Positions 43,835 to 52,658 of a stretch of DNA of 64,000 nucleotides are shown piece after piece. The stretch spans positions 6,984-70,983 of the forward strand of contig JAVBLO010000032.1 of assembly GCA_031553415.1 (NCBI GenBank), written 5' to 3'. Each line of letters opens with the position of its first letter. The first letter of the stretch is position 1. The translations under genes were made by a program, and so were the position numbers. Under the pieces are notes generated by a model. The model ran no database searches and was not told the origin of the DNA. It saw only the letters and a program-made list of their open reading frames with translations. This DNA is from JAIRVZ01 sp031553415. GTDB taxonomy: Bacteria > Bacteroidota > Bacteroidia > Bacteroidales > Azobacteroidaceae.

Positions 43835-45691
43835 ATGATTCTAAAAAAAATCTCATTTCTACTTGCCTTTTGGGTGTTGCTAAATCTTTCTGTTTATGCT
43901 GTTGAAATCTATCCGACCAACTGGTGGACAGGAATGAAGTACAACCAAATCCAGTTGATGATTTATGCTCCGGATAATTCGAACTTCAGTAAGGAAGACG
44001 TTGTTATAAACTACCCGGGAGTTGAACTGATTAAGAAAAATACTTTTGAAAATGGAAAGTATATTATTTTGGACTTAAAGATTCGTGAGAGTGCCAAGCC
44101 TGGAATCGTCCAAATTAATTTTGAAAAATCGAAGCAAAAACCACTTCAATGGGAACTGAAAGAACGGAGAAAAGGTAATGGTTCTCAATTCGCACAAGGT
44201 GTAACATCCTCTGATTTCATATATTTATTGATGCCCGATCGTTTCAGTAACGGAGATTATTCCAATGATAAGATCTCAGGAATGAAAGACCAATCTCTCA
44301 ATCGTGATTCTATTTATGACCGTCATGGAGGAGATTTACAAGGTGTAATCAATCATCTGGATTATTTACAAAGCCTGGGTATTACTTCTTTATGGATGAC
44401 TCCTGTTATTGAGAATGATATGCCAAACCGTACTGAGCATGGTTATGCTTTTACCAATCACTATAAGATAGACCCTCGCCTTGGAGGAGAAAAAGCTTAT
44501 CTGGCCCTTTCTGATTCACTTCATGCAAGGGGAATGAAACTCATCCAGGATGCTGTCTATAACCATATTGGTTTTTACAATTTTTTAGTTCAAGATGGCC
44601 CTTCAAAAGATTGGTTACATCAATTTCCTGAATATACACAAACCAACTACCGGGATCAACTTTATTTTGATCCTTATGCAGCGCCTTCTGAAAAGAAAGT
44701 ATTAACTGATGGTTGGTTTACACAAATGATGCCCGATATGAACCAGGAAAATCCTTTTGTTGCTAACTTCCTGATACAACATGCTATCTGGAGCGTGGAA
44801 AAATTTGGAGTGGATGGTTGGCGTATAGATACCTATATTTACAATAATTTGGAATTTATGAATCGTTGCAACAAGGCATTAACGGATGAATATCCTAATA
44901 TAACCATGTTCGGCGAAACTTGGGTACACGGAACAGCCAATCAAGCTTATTTTGCTCAGAATATATTTGAGATTCCATTCAAAAGCAATTTACAGGGTGT
45001 TACCGATTTCCAAACATTGTTTTATGGAATTCTTCCTGCAGTGAATGAAAAGACAGGCTGGACTGATGGTGTTAATAAATTATATACCACATTGAGTAAT
45101 GATTTTTTGTACACAAATCCGACCAGGAATGTAATTATGCTGGATAATCATGATCTAAGCAGGTTTTTTTCTGTTGTTAATGAAGATGTTGATAAATTAA
45201 AAATTGCATTGGCCTGGTTAATGACCTGTCGTGGCATCCCTCAGATGTATTATGGAACGGAAGTCCTGATGCCGGGCATAACCCAGCCTCATGATGGTTT
45301 TGTACGAAAAGATTTTCCCGGAGGCTGGAAAAATGATAAAAAAAGCGGATTTACGGGTGAAGGACTTTCCAAAGAAGAAAAAGATTTTCAAAGTTATGTG
45401 AAGAAATTAGGTCAGTTCAGGTTACAATCTTCTGCCTTGAAAACCGGAAAAATGATGCAATACATACCTAAAAATGGTGTTTATACCTATTTCCGTTATG
45501 ATGATGCCCAAACTGTCATGTGTGTAATGAACCCTCAGGAAATGGATGGAAAGATAATAATCAACGATTATCCTGAAATGATAAACTCTTTCTCGAAAGC
45601 AAAAAATATTATAACCGGTGAGGTTATTTCAATTGAAAAATTAAACAATATACCTCCTAAAACGATGTATATATTTGAATTACAACCCTAA
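43835..45691 (+). CDS. susA: Neopullulanase/cyclomaltodextrinase, GH13 (SusA-like)
   Basis: The protein has 618 residues, almost the length of Bacteroides SusA. Signal peptide about 1-22 (LSVYA). An N-terminal cyclomaltodextrinase-type beta domain (about 25-110, IYPTNWWTGMKYNQIQLMIY) is followed by a GH13 domain with LMPDRFSNGD, KLIQDAVYNHIG, GVDGWRIDTY (nucleophile near 331), FGETWVHG (acid near 361) and MLDNHDLSRF (near 439). It has no T9SS domain or lipobox, so it is predicted periplasmic, where it would cut imported malto-oligosaccharides before MFS uptake. Confidence 0.94.
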   Translation: MILKKISFLLAFWVLLNLSVYAVEIYPTNWWTGMKYNQIQLMIYAPDNSNFSKEDVVINYPGVELIKKNTFENGKYIILDLKIRESAKPGIVQINFEKSKQKPLQWELKERRKGNGSQFAQGVTSSDFIYLLMPDRFSNGDYSNDKISGMKDQSLNRDSIYDRHGGDLQGVINHLDYLQSLGITSLWMTPVIENDMPNRTEHGYAFTNHYKIDPRLGGEKAYLALSDSLHARGMKLIQDAVYNHIGFYNFLVQDGPSKDWLHQFPEYTQTNYRDQLYFDPYAAPSEKKVLTDGWFTQMMPDMNQENPFVANFLIQHAIWSVEKFGVDGWRIDTYIYNNLEFMNRCNKALTDEYPNITMFGETWVHGTANQAYFAQNIFEIPFKSNLQGVTDFQTLFYGILPAVNEKTGWTDGVNKLYTTLSNDFLYTNPTRNVIMLDNHDLSRFFSVVNEDVDKLKIALAWLMTCRGIPQMYYGTEVLMPGITQPHDGFVRKDFPGGWKNDKKSGFTGEGLSKEEKDFQSYVKKLGQFRLQSSALKTGKMMQYIPKNGVYTYFRYDDAQTVMCVMNPQEMDGKIIINDYPEMINSFSKAKNIITGEVISIEKLNNIPPKTMYIFELQP

Positions 45692-45764
45692 GGCGGCAGC
45701 AAATTATTTGCAGTTACCTATGGTCCATTACGCTCCAAGTCCCCTTTAGGGGATTAGGGGTGTT

Positions 45765-46751
45765 TTATTGTCCGAAGAAATTAGTCAAGCTAATCATAAA
45801 AGAAGTTGCAGAAGGGTGGTATTTTGCTACGGCAGCGCTGACTTCGAAAGATTTAACCCGGATTCCGGCGCCACCGGAAAATCCACCCATTTTATTGCCT
45901 TCATCCAGACTCATATCAGTTCCAGTTTTGACATTATAGCCTATAGCAAGCCAAAGGTTATCAGACGGGATGAGATCAATGGCAAAAACAAAATGTTTGA
46001 TGAAGTTCTTCATGAAAGAATCTTTTTCACCTTTTAAGTTATAAGATTTCCAATTATTCAGCTGATTGGCAGTTACGGAAAACCTGATAGGAGCATGGGC
46101 CAAACGTTTGGTCATTCCAAACTGTATATCCCAGGGCATCGGGGAACGTTCTTCAATATATGCAGTGAGTTGTCCTCCAAGATTTTTTGCGGTCAAACCC
46201 AATGAAAAATCATTGTCGCTGTTGTAGTAAGTTAATCCTAAATCAACACCTAACCCGATAGATGTATATTCACCAAATGAAGAATAAATAAATTTTCCGG
46301 TAACACCTCCGCGTATCCGGTCAGTTATATCATGTGCATAAAATGCATTAATTCCAATATCTTTTATGCTCAGGTCTCCTACAATGAGATTTTCTATTGT
46401 AGTTTCTTTGATATTCCCATAGTTGAGATAGTTAATTCCGGCTCCCCAGGCACCCCTTTCTCCTGCGGCTTTTGTGAAAATAACACTTGCTGCATTTACA
46501 TCTGCAATATACATGAGGTAATTGACATTCAATCCCATATCCATTTCAGGTCCCAGAAAACCCGGATTTTGAAACACTAAAGATGGGTCGTTTTCTATTA
46601 CGGAAATATTTGTTCCACCCATGGCGCTTGCCCGTGCAGAATAAGGCAACTTCAAAAAATCAAAAGCTGATTTTCCTTCCTGTGCTGATAAATTGTCCGG
46701 AAATAAAATTGTTAAAAGAAGAACAAGTGAAATATATAATATTTTTTTCAT
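45765..46751 (-). CDS. porQ: Type IX secretion system protein PorQ
   Basis: The protein has 328 residues with a signal peptide (about 1-23, ending LSAQ). It is a PorV/PorQ-type outer membrane beta-barrel of the FadL-like fold: FDFLKLPYSARASAMGGTNISV, in parts FLKLPYSARASAMGG and NDPSLVFQNPGFLG, is the typical N-terminal signature, and the C terminus ends in LTNFFGQ. In Porphyromonas PorQ is needed for T9SS surface attachment complex function with PorU, PorV and PorZ. Its presence agrees with the T9SS cargo proteins in the starch locus. It is transcribed alone, convergent to susA. Confidence 0.88.
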   Translation of the reverse strand: MKKILYISLVLLLTILFPDNLSAQEGKSAFDFLKLPYSARASAMGGTNISVIENDPSLVFQNPGFLGPEMDMGLNVNYLMYIADVNAASVIFTKAAGERGAWGAGINYLNYGNIKETTIENLIVGDLSIKDIGINAFYAHDITDRIRGGVTGKFIYSSFGEYTSIGLGVDLGLTYYNSDNDFSLGLTAKNLGGQLTAYIEERSPMPWDIQFGMTKRLAHAPIRFSVTANQLNNWKSYNLKGEKDSFMKNFIKHFVFAIDLIPSDNLWLAIGYNVKTGTDMSLDEGNKMGGFSGGAGIRVKSFEVSAAVAKYHPSATSFMISLTNFFGQ

Positions 46752-46773
46752 CCAATGAAAAATAAAATTCCCA

Positions 46774-46781
46774 CAAATATA
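46774..46781 (-). promoter_or_regulatory. -7 element TATATTTG for porQ
   Basis: This is a perfect TAnnTTTG on the minus strand, 22 nt before the porQ start at 46751. The predicted leader is about 16 nt. Confidence 0.5.
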
Positions 46782-46888
46782 AAAATTAAACTTTTAAATA
46801 TACTAACGTACAAATTGTCAAAAAGGTATATTTGAAGACTAAAATTTCATTGTTTTACCTGTACATTTCAGATTGCGCCATGATCAGC

Positions 46889-46919
46889 TTGTATAGTTAA
46901 AATAAAAAAACTACTTTTG
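46889..46919 (+). promoter_or_regulatory. Promoter for the polyprenyl synthase operon (-33 TTG, -7 TACTTTTG)
   Basis: TTG at 46889-46891 and a perfect TAnnTTTG (TACTTTTG, 46912-46919) are spaced by 20 nt, matching the Bacteroidota sigma-ABfr promoter architecture. The leader to the ATG at 46968 is about 42 nt. Confidence 0.65.
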
Positions 46920-46967
46920 CTGATAATTCACTACTTTTAATAAAAATACTTTAACAAATTGTTGCAC

Positions 46968-47954
46968 ATGGGTTGGAATATATTGTCTTTTAATGAAGCG
47001 CTTGATATTGTTAATTGCAAGGTGGATACAATAATATACCCTGAAAACCCTAAAAATTTATACAAACCTATTCACTATATACTTTCCCTCAAAGGAAAAA
47101 AAGTACGTCCTGTACTAACATTGCTATCCTGTAATTTATACAAAGAAGATATCTCTGAAGCTTTGTCTCCGGCTCTTGCCTGGGAAATTTTCCATAACTT
47201 CACTTTAATGCATGATGATTTAATGGATAAAGCTGAAGTAAGACGGGGGAAACCTGTTGTGTACAAAGTTTGGAACGAAAATACTGCGATTCTTTCGGGA
47301 GACGCTATGCTCATATTATCATACCAGTATTTGGCCGATATTTCAGCTTCCCAATTAAAACCATTATTGGATTTATTTTCCAAAACAGCTATGGAAATTT
47401 GTGCCGGACAACAATATGACATGGATTTTGAAAAACGATTGGATGTTTCTGTGGACGAATATATTGAAATGATCCGGTTAAAAACCGCTGTTTTATTGGG
47501 AGCAGCTTTAAAAACAGGCGCGATTATAGGAGGAGCTACTGCATCCGATGCTGAAAATCTATATAATTTTGGAGTCAATATTGGTTTGGCTTTCCAAATT
47601 AAAGACGATTTATTGGATGTATACGGTAATCCGGATGTTTTCGGAAAACAGATAGGTGGAGATATCTTGTGTAATAAAAAAACATTTTTATTAATTAATG
47701 CATTAAATTATGCTACAGGAGCAAACAAAGATATTCTGTTACAACTGATTTCATCAGATGATATTGATTCGGAAAATAAAATAAAAACAGTCACTAATAT
47801 TTTCAATAGCTTAAATATAAAGGAAATTGCCGAAAAAAAAATGAATGAGTTTTATGAAAAAGCATTGAATTCATTGCATTCGGTTCAATTAGAAGAATGG
47901 AAAAAATCAACACTAATTGATTTTGCGGGAGAGTTAATGAATAGGGAATATTGA
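46968..47954 (+). CDS. Polyprenyl diphosphate synthase family protein
   Basis: The protein has 328 residues from the ATG at 46968 (MGWNILSFNE); an upstream in-frame TTG at 46959 is less likely. First aspartate-rich motif LMHDDLMDKAEVRRGKP and second IKDDLLDVYG are intact, as is the basic GKKVRPVL at the IPP site. It makes a trans-polyprenyl diphosphate by adding IPP to an allylic primer; chain length (for example for menaquinone) cannot be read directly. It is the first gene of a plus-strand operon with the next two. Confidence 0.9.
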   Translation: MGWNILSFNEALDIVNCKVDTIIYPENPKNLYKPIHYILSLKGKKVRPVLTLLSCNLYKEDISEALSPALAWEIFHNFTLMHDDLMDKAEVRRGKPVVYKVWNENTAILSGDAMLILSYQYLADISASQLKPLLDLFSKTAMEICAGQQYDMDFEKRLDVSVDEYIEMIRLKTAVLLGAALKTGAIIGGATASDAENLYNFGVNIGLAFQIKDDLLDVYGNPDVFGKQIGGDILCNKKTFLLINALNYATGANKDILLQLISSDDIDSENKIKTVTNIFNSLNIKEIAEKKMNEFYEKALNSLHSVQLEEWKKSTLIDFAGELMNREY

Positions 47955-47970
47955 AAAACACTACAGTAGT

Positions 47971-48666
47971 ATGCCGTACCGCAGATTGCCTAACACAGAT
48001 GCTGCGCGCATCAAATCATTAAAACGGGCATTGGAAGAAAACCGGTCGCTTCCATTTGCCGAAAGGATAATTTCTGTCGAAACAATGGAAATTGCCAATG
48101 TGTTCCTTCCTACTTTTGAAAATGCTCATGCTGAATATGAACGTGCATTTCAGGCCCAAATACGTTCAAATAAAGCCTTTCAGGAATTAATGAAAAATGC
48201 AAAACTTTATGTTTCCCATTTTATTCAGGTACTGAATTTGTCTGTTATACGAAAAGAAATTAATGCCGAACTGAAAAATTTGTATGGGTTGGAATCAAAT
48301 AGTTCTAATACACCGGAAATGTCGTCCGACAATTCTTTGTTAGAATGGGGAGAGAAAATTATTCAAGGTGAAAAATTACGCATGGGAAAGGGGGGCGCAC
48401 CATTGTATAATCCGGCCATTGCGAAAGTGCAAGTCCATTATGATATGTTCAAGACGGCATATTACCAGCAAAAAGTGCTGCAAAAAAACACTACAAGAGC
48501 ATTAGCCAACCTATCATCTTTAAGAATAAAAGCCGACGAAATCATATATGAGATATGGAACCAGGTTGAAAGTCATTATGCTGATATGGAAATCGAAAAA
48601 CGATTGAAAAATTGCATAAAATACGGAGTTGTGTATTACTACCGGAGAGGTGAAAAAGTTTTATAA
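47971..48666 (+). CDS. Conserved hypothetical helical protein
   Basis: I do not recognise a named family. The 231 residues are mostly helical and contain no signal peptide or membrane segment. Notable stretches are MPYRRLPNTDAARIKSLKRA at the N terminus, a hydrophilic linker with SSNSSNTPEMSSD (about 110), and RMGKGGAPLYNPAIAKVQ (about 140). The C terminus (KYGVVYYYRRGEKVL) is basic and aromatic. It sits 16 nt after the polyprenyl synthase gene and 6 nt before tatD, so it is co-expressed with housekeeping genes. Confidence 0.75.
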   Translation: MPYRRLPNTDAARIKSLKRALEENRSLPFAERIISVETMEIANVFLPTFENAHAEYERAFQAQIRSNKAFQELMKNAKLYVSHFIQVLNLSVIRKEINAELKNLYGLESNSSNTPEMSSDNSLLEWGEKIIQGEKLRMGKGGAPLYNPAIAKVQVHYDMFKTAYYQQKVLQKNTTRALANLSSLRIKADEIIYEIWNQVESHYADMEIEKRLKNCIKYGVVYYYRRGEKVL

Positions 48667-48672
48667 TACAAA

Positions 48673-49467
48673 ATGGAACTAATTGATACACATACTCATA
48701 TATACCAAAACGACTTTAACGAAGATATTGTAGAAGTCATTGAAAGAGCGCAATCCAAAGGCATATATAAGTTTTTCTTACCTAATGTGGATGTTGAGTC
48801 TATCCCTCTTTTACATAATTTATGCGACCGTTATCCTGATATTTGTTTTCCGATGATGGGATTGCATCCTACCAGTGTAAAAGAATTATATTCTGTAGAT
48901 TTAATAAAAATAAAGAATCAATTCAGATTAAAAAAATATATTGCTGTAGGAGAGATTGGAATTGATTTATATTGGGATAAAACTTTCCTCAAAGAACAAA
49001 AAATTGCTTTTGAAGAACAACTCCGCTGGAGTATTGATTTTAATCTTCCTGTTGTTATTCACACAAGAGATGCTTTTCAGGAAGTGATAGAATCAATTGA
49101 AAGAGTCGGGGCAAATCAGCTCAGGGGAGTTTTTCATAGTTTCGGAGGAAGCAGGGAAGAATTGGAAAAAGTGTTGCTGCTTGATAATTTTATGATAGGG
49201 ATAAATGGAGTGGTCACTTACAAAAATTCCACATTAAAAAATTATTTGGCAATCTTTCCTTTAGAACGTATCGTTTTGGAGACTGATGCTCCCTATTTAG
49301 CGCCAGTTCCTTACCGTGGGAAAAGAAATGAGCCGGTTTATTTAATTAAAATAGCTGAAAAATTATCCGAGATTTATCAAGTTTCTATTGAAGATGTAGC
49401 AAAAATCACAACTCAAAATGCTTTAAACTTATTTTTTAGCGGCGAATTTCATGAAACAAAAAAATAA
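48673..49467 (+). CDS. tatD: TatD family metal-dependent hydrolase
   Basis: The protein has 264 residues and is an amidohydrolase-fold TIM barrel. Metal ligands: IDTHTHIY near the N terminus, VGEIGIDLYWD (Glu), VVIHTRDA (His), VFHSFGG (His) and LETDAPYL (Asp). TatD enzymes are DNases involved in DNA quality control and, in some bacteria, D-aminoacyl-tRNA or RNA 3' processing. It is the third gene of the operon started by the polyprenyl synthase. Confidence 0.93.
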   Translation: MELIDTHTHIYQNDFNEDIVEVIERAQSKGIYKFFLPNVDVESIPLLHNLCDRYPDICFPMMGLHPTSVKELYSVDLIKIKNQFRLKKYIAVGEIGIDLYWDKTFLKEQKIAFEEQLRWSIDFNLPVVIHTRDAFQEVIESIERVGANQLRGVFHSFGGSREELEKVLLLDNFMIGINGVVTYKNSTLKNYLAIFPLERIVLETDAPYLAPVPYRGKRNEPVYLIKIAEKLSEIYQVSIEDVAKITTQNALNLFFSGEFHETKK

Positions 49468-49471
49468 AATG

Positions 49472-49479
49472 TATATTTG
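49472..49479 (+). promoter_or_regulatory. -7 element TATATTTG for secDF
   Basis: This is a perfect TAnnTTTG just after the tatD stop, 61 nt before the secDF start. It would give secDF its own transcript with a leader near 55 nt. Confidence 0.5.
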
Positions 49480-49540
49480 CACGCTAAATTTGCATAATAG
49501 TAGAAAAATATATACAATAAAAACTAAATAAATTATAAAA

Positions 49541-52522
49541 ATGCAAAACAAAGGATTTGTAAAAGTTTTAGCTGTAGCACTGACTTTGGTTTGTTTGTTT
49601 TATTTGTCATTTACGATTGTGACAAATAAATACTACAAGCAAGCAAAAGAATATGCCGGCGACAATTTAATGAAAGAGAGTTTGTATCTGGACTCATTAT
49701 CTACAGAAAAAATATGGTTAGGCTATACATTCAAACAATGTAGAGAGAAAGAAATTAACCTTGGTCTTGACTTAAAAGGAGGTATGAACGTTATTTTAGA
49801 GGTTGATGTTGCAGAAGTGCTGAGATCTCTATCCAATAACAATGCTGATCCTAATTTCAATAAAGCATTGGCCAACGCCAAAGCCCGTCGTTTAACAAGT
49901 TCAAAGGATTTCGTATCTGTTTTCTCTGAAGAGTATCATGCTATAGATCCGGGAGCAAGGCTCTCTGCTATTTTCAGCACTTTCGAATTAAAAGATAAAG
50001 TTACACCTCAAAGTTCTGACGCCCAGGTTGAACAAGTGTTAAGGACTGAAGTTAAAAGTGCAATAAACAATTCGTTTAACGTGCTTCGTTCCCGTATCGA
50101 CCGTTTTGGAGTAGTTGCACCTAATATCCAATTACTGGAAACTGACGGACGTATACTTATTGAACTTCCAGGTATCAAAGAACCTGAACGTGTACGCAAA
50201 TTGTTACAGGGAAGTGCTAATTTGGAATTCTGGGAAACATACGAACTTACTGAAATTTATCAGCCATTGATTGCAGCTAATGCGATTCTCAGAGATTTGA
50301 AAAAAGCTGAAATTCCGGTAGATACACTGGCAACTAAAACAGAAGTTGCTGAAGTGAAAAAAGACACTACAAAAACTGCAACGGATGATTTGTTAGCTGA
50401 AATTTCAAAAGATCAACCTGCTGTAGATTCATTGCAAAATACAACTCAGGAAGAATGGGTGAAAAATAATCCTTTATTTGCAGTTTTGGCTATAAATCAG
50501 CAAAATAACCAGGTTGTTCCAGGCCCATGTGTGGGTAGAGCTATGGCAAAGGACACAGCAACAGTCAACTCATATCTGGCAATGCGTCAGGTAAGGGACT
50601 TATTCCCTCGTAATATCAAATTCTTATGGACAGTTAAAGCTATTGATACTAAAGAAACTGTTTACGAATTAGTTGCCATTAAAACAAACCGTGAAGGCAA
50701 AGCTCCGCTTGAAGGAGATGTTATTACTGATGCCAAGGACGACTTTAGCCAATATACTAATTCATCAGAAGTTAGCATGGCTATGAATGCAGAAGGCGCT
50801 AAAAAGTGGGCGCGTTTAACAAAAGATAATATCGGCAGAAGTATTGCTATTGTGTTAGACAATTCAGTATATTCTTTCCCTCGTGTAAATGATGAAATTA
50901 AAGGAGGCCGCTCTTCAATTACAGGACATTTCAGCGCTGAAGAAGCAAAAGACTTAGCCAATGTATTGAAATCCGGTAAGATGTCTGCACCTTCCCGTAT
51001 CATACAAGAAGACGTTGTAGGTCCTTCATTGGGACAACAAGCCATCACCAGCGGATTTATTGCATTTGGTGTCGCACTTTTAGCCTTGATGATTTTCTTG
51101 ATTATCATGTATGGAGTTAAGCCAGGACTGATCGCAAATGCTGCATTGTTACTGAACTTATTCTTTACTTTAGGTGTTTTAGCATCATTCCAAGCTGTAT
51201 TAACACTTTCAGGTATTGCCGGTATCGTGTTGGCTTTGGCGATTGCGGTAGATGCGAACATCTTGATTAATGAACGTATCAAAGAAGAAATCAGGGGTGG
51301 AAAAACAGTTAAGAAAGCGGTTGAAGAAGGATACAAAAAAGCTTTCTCTGCTATCTTTGACTCCAATCTTACATCTGTTCTTACAGGTCTTATCCTTTTC
51401 TATTTTGGAACAGGCCCGATCAAGGGATTTGCTACAACTTTAATTATAGGTATTGCTGTTTCGTTCCTTACTGCGGTGTTCTTAACCCGTATTGCTTATG
51501 AAGGATTCATGGCTAAAGGAAAACTTCTGAATCTGACATTTACAACAAGTATTTCAAAAGACTTTTTGGTAAATACAAAATACAATTTCTTGAAATATAA
51601 AAAATCAATTTATATTTTTACTATTGTATTAACAGTTCTATGTTTAGGATTCTTGTTTGGAAGAGGTTTGAATCAAGGTATCGACTTTACTGGCGGACGT
51701 AATTATATTGTTCGTTTTGAACAACCAGTAAACACTGTTCAGGCACAACAAATGTTAGACCCATTTTTCCCGGAACATGTTCCAAGTGTAATTACTATTG
51801 GTTCACCTAATCAGGTGAGGATTTCAACCAATTATAAGATTGCTGATTCTTCTGACGGAATAGATGAAGAAATTACAAATAAATTTTATGAAGGATTAAA
51901 ACCTTTATTAAAAGAAGGAACTACTTACCAACAATTTGTTTCGGACTATATATTGAGTTCTCAAAAAGTTGGACCAAGCATTGCGGATGACATGAAAACC
52001 GGTGCATATTGGGCTGTTATTTTTGCTGTATTAGGTATTGGCTTGTATATTTTGTTAAGATTCAGGGACTTATCTTATAGTGTGGGAACAATCGTTTCCT
52101 TAGTTCAGGATACAATCTTCATTCTGGGTATGTATGCTATATTCTGGGGTATATTACCATTCTCACTTGAAGTAGACCAAACATTTATAGCAGCTATACT
52201 AACAGCAATCGGATATTCTGTTAATGACAAGGTGGTTATCTTCGACCGGGTTCGTGAATATACTCACTTATATCCGAAACGTGATAAGTTTGAGTTGTTC
52301 AACGACTCTTTGAATTCTACATTAGACCGTTCAGTAAATACCAGTGTCAGTACATTGATAGTTTTGATTCTGATATTCATTTTCGGTGGTGACGCTATCC
52401 GTAGCTTCTCTTTCGCGATGATTCTCGGAGTATTTATGGGAACACTTTCATCTATGTTCTGTGCTGCTCCGGTTGCTTTTGAAATTCAAAAGAGAAAACA
52501 AAACAAACAACTGCAGAAATAA
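49541..52522 (+). CDS. secDF: Protein translocase fusion subunit SecDF
   Basis: The protein has 993 residues with SecD and SecF fused in one chain, standard for Bacteroidota. The SecD half has a first membrane helix (about 8-28), LGLDLKGGMNVILEVD, a large periplasmic P1 domain and an insert rich in Thr/Lys/Asp (about 260-305), then TM helices with GIAGIVLALAIAVDANILINER. The SecF half begins near residue 665 and includes GIDFTGGRNYIVRF and IGYSVNDKVVIFDRVRE. It uses the proton-motive force to pull preproteins from the Sec channel. Confidence 0.96.
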   Translation: MQNKGFVKVLAVALTLVCLFYLSFTIVTNKYYKQAKEYAGDNLMKESLYLDSLSTEKIWLGYTFKQCREKEINLGLDLKGGMNVILEVDVAEVLRSLSNNNADPNFNKALANAKARRLTSSKDFVSVFSEEYHAIDPGARLSAIFSTFELKDKVTPQSSDAQVEQVLRTEVKSAINNSFNVLRSRIDRFGVVAPNIQLLETDGRILIELPGIKEPERVRKLLQGSANLEFWETYELTEIYQPLIAANAILRDLKKAEIPVDTLATKTEVAEVKKDTTKTATDDLLAEISKDQPAVDSLQNTTQEEWVKNNPLFAVLAINQQNNQVVPGPCVGRAMAKDTATVNSYLAMRQVRDLFPRNIKFLWTVKAIDTKETVYELVAIKTNREGKAPLEGDVITDAKDDFSQYTNSSEVSMAMNAEGAKKWARLTKDNIGRSIAIVLDNSVYSFPRVNDEIKGGRSSITGHFSAEEAKDLANVLKSGKMSAPSRIIQEDVVGPSLGQQAITSGFIAFGVALLALMIFLIIMYGVKPGLIANAALLLNLFFTLGVLASFQAVLTLSGIAGIVLALAIAVDANILINERIKEEIRGGKTVKKAVEEGYKKAFSAIFDSNLTSVLTGLILFYFGTGPIKGFATTLIIGIAVSFLTAVFLTRIAYEGFMAKGKLLNLTFTTSISKDFLVNTKYNFLKYKKSIYIFTIVLTVLCLGFLFGRGLNQGIDFTGGRNYIVRFEQPVNTVQAQQMLDPFFPEHVPSVITIGSPNQVRISTNYKIADSSDGIDEEITNKFYEGLKPLLKEGTTYQQFVSDYILSSQKVGPSIADDMKTGAYWAVIFAVLGIGLYILLRFRDLSYSVGTIVSLVQDTIFILGMYAIFWGILPFSLEVDQTFIAAILTAIGYSVNDKVVIFDRVREYTHLYPKRDKFELFNDSLNSTLDRSVNTSVSTLIVLILIFIFGGDAIRSFSFAMILGVFMGTLSSMFCAAPVAFEIQKRKQNKQLQK

Positions 52523-52543
52523 GAGAAATATATTAAATCTGGT

Positions 52544-52579
52544 AAAAAGCCGTTTGTATTAAAAACAAACGGCTTTTTT
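52544..52579 (+). terminator. Intrinsic terminator after secDF
   Basis: A perfect 14-bp stem (AAAAAGCCGTTTGT, 52544-52557, with 52565-52578), a 7-nt loop and a run of six T form a textbook terminator. Confidence 0.92.
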
Positions 52580-52623
52580 CATAATTAAACAATAGACCTA
52601 TTTTTATTTTCTTAAGAAAATGA

Positions 52624-52631
52624 TACCTTTG
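52624..52631 (+). promoter_or_regulatory. -7 element TACCTTTG for lysS
   Basis: This is a perfect TAnnTTTG located after the secDF terminator, 27 nt before the lysS ATG. Transcription probably continues through gpsA. Confidence 0.6.
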
Positions 52632-52658
52632 CATGAAATTGGAAAAAAGACTAACTAA

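Noticed and set aside
28861..45691. A GH97 SusB or SusR-type gene in the starch locus
   Set aside because: All large frames were accounted for; none shows GH97 or SusR sensor features.
46959..46967. TTG start for the polyprenyl synthase
   Set aside because: The ATG at 46968 is three codons downstream and more likely; the extra residues have no supporting feature.
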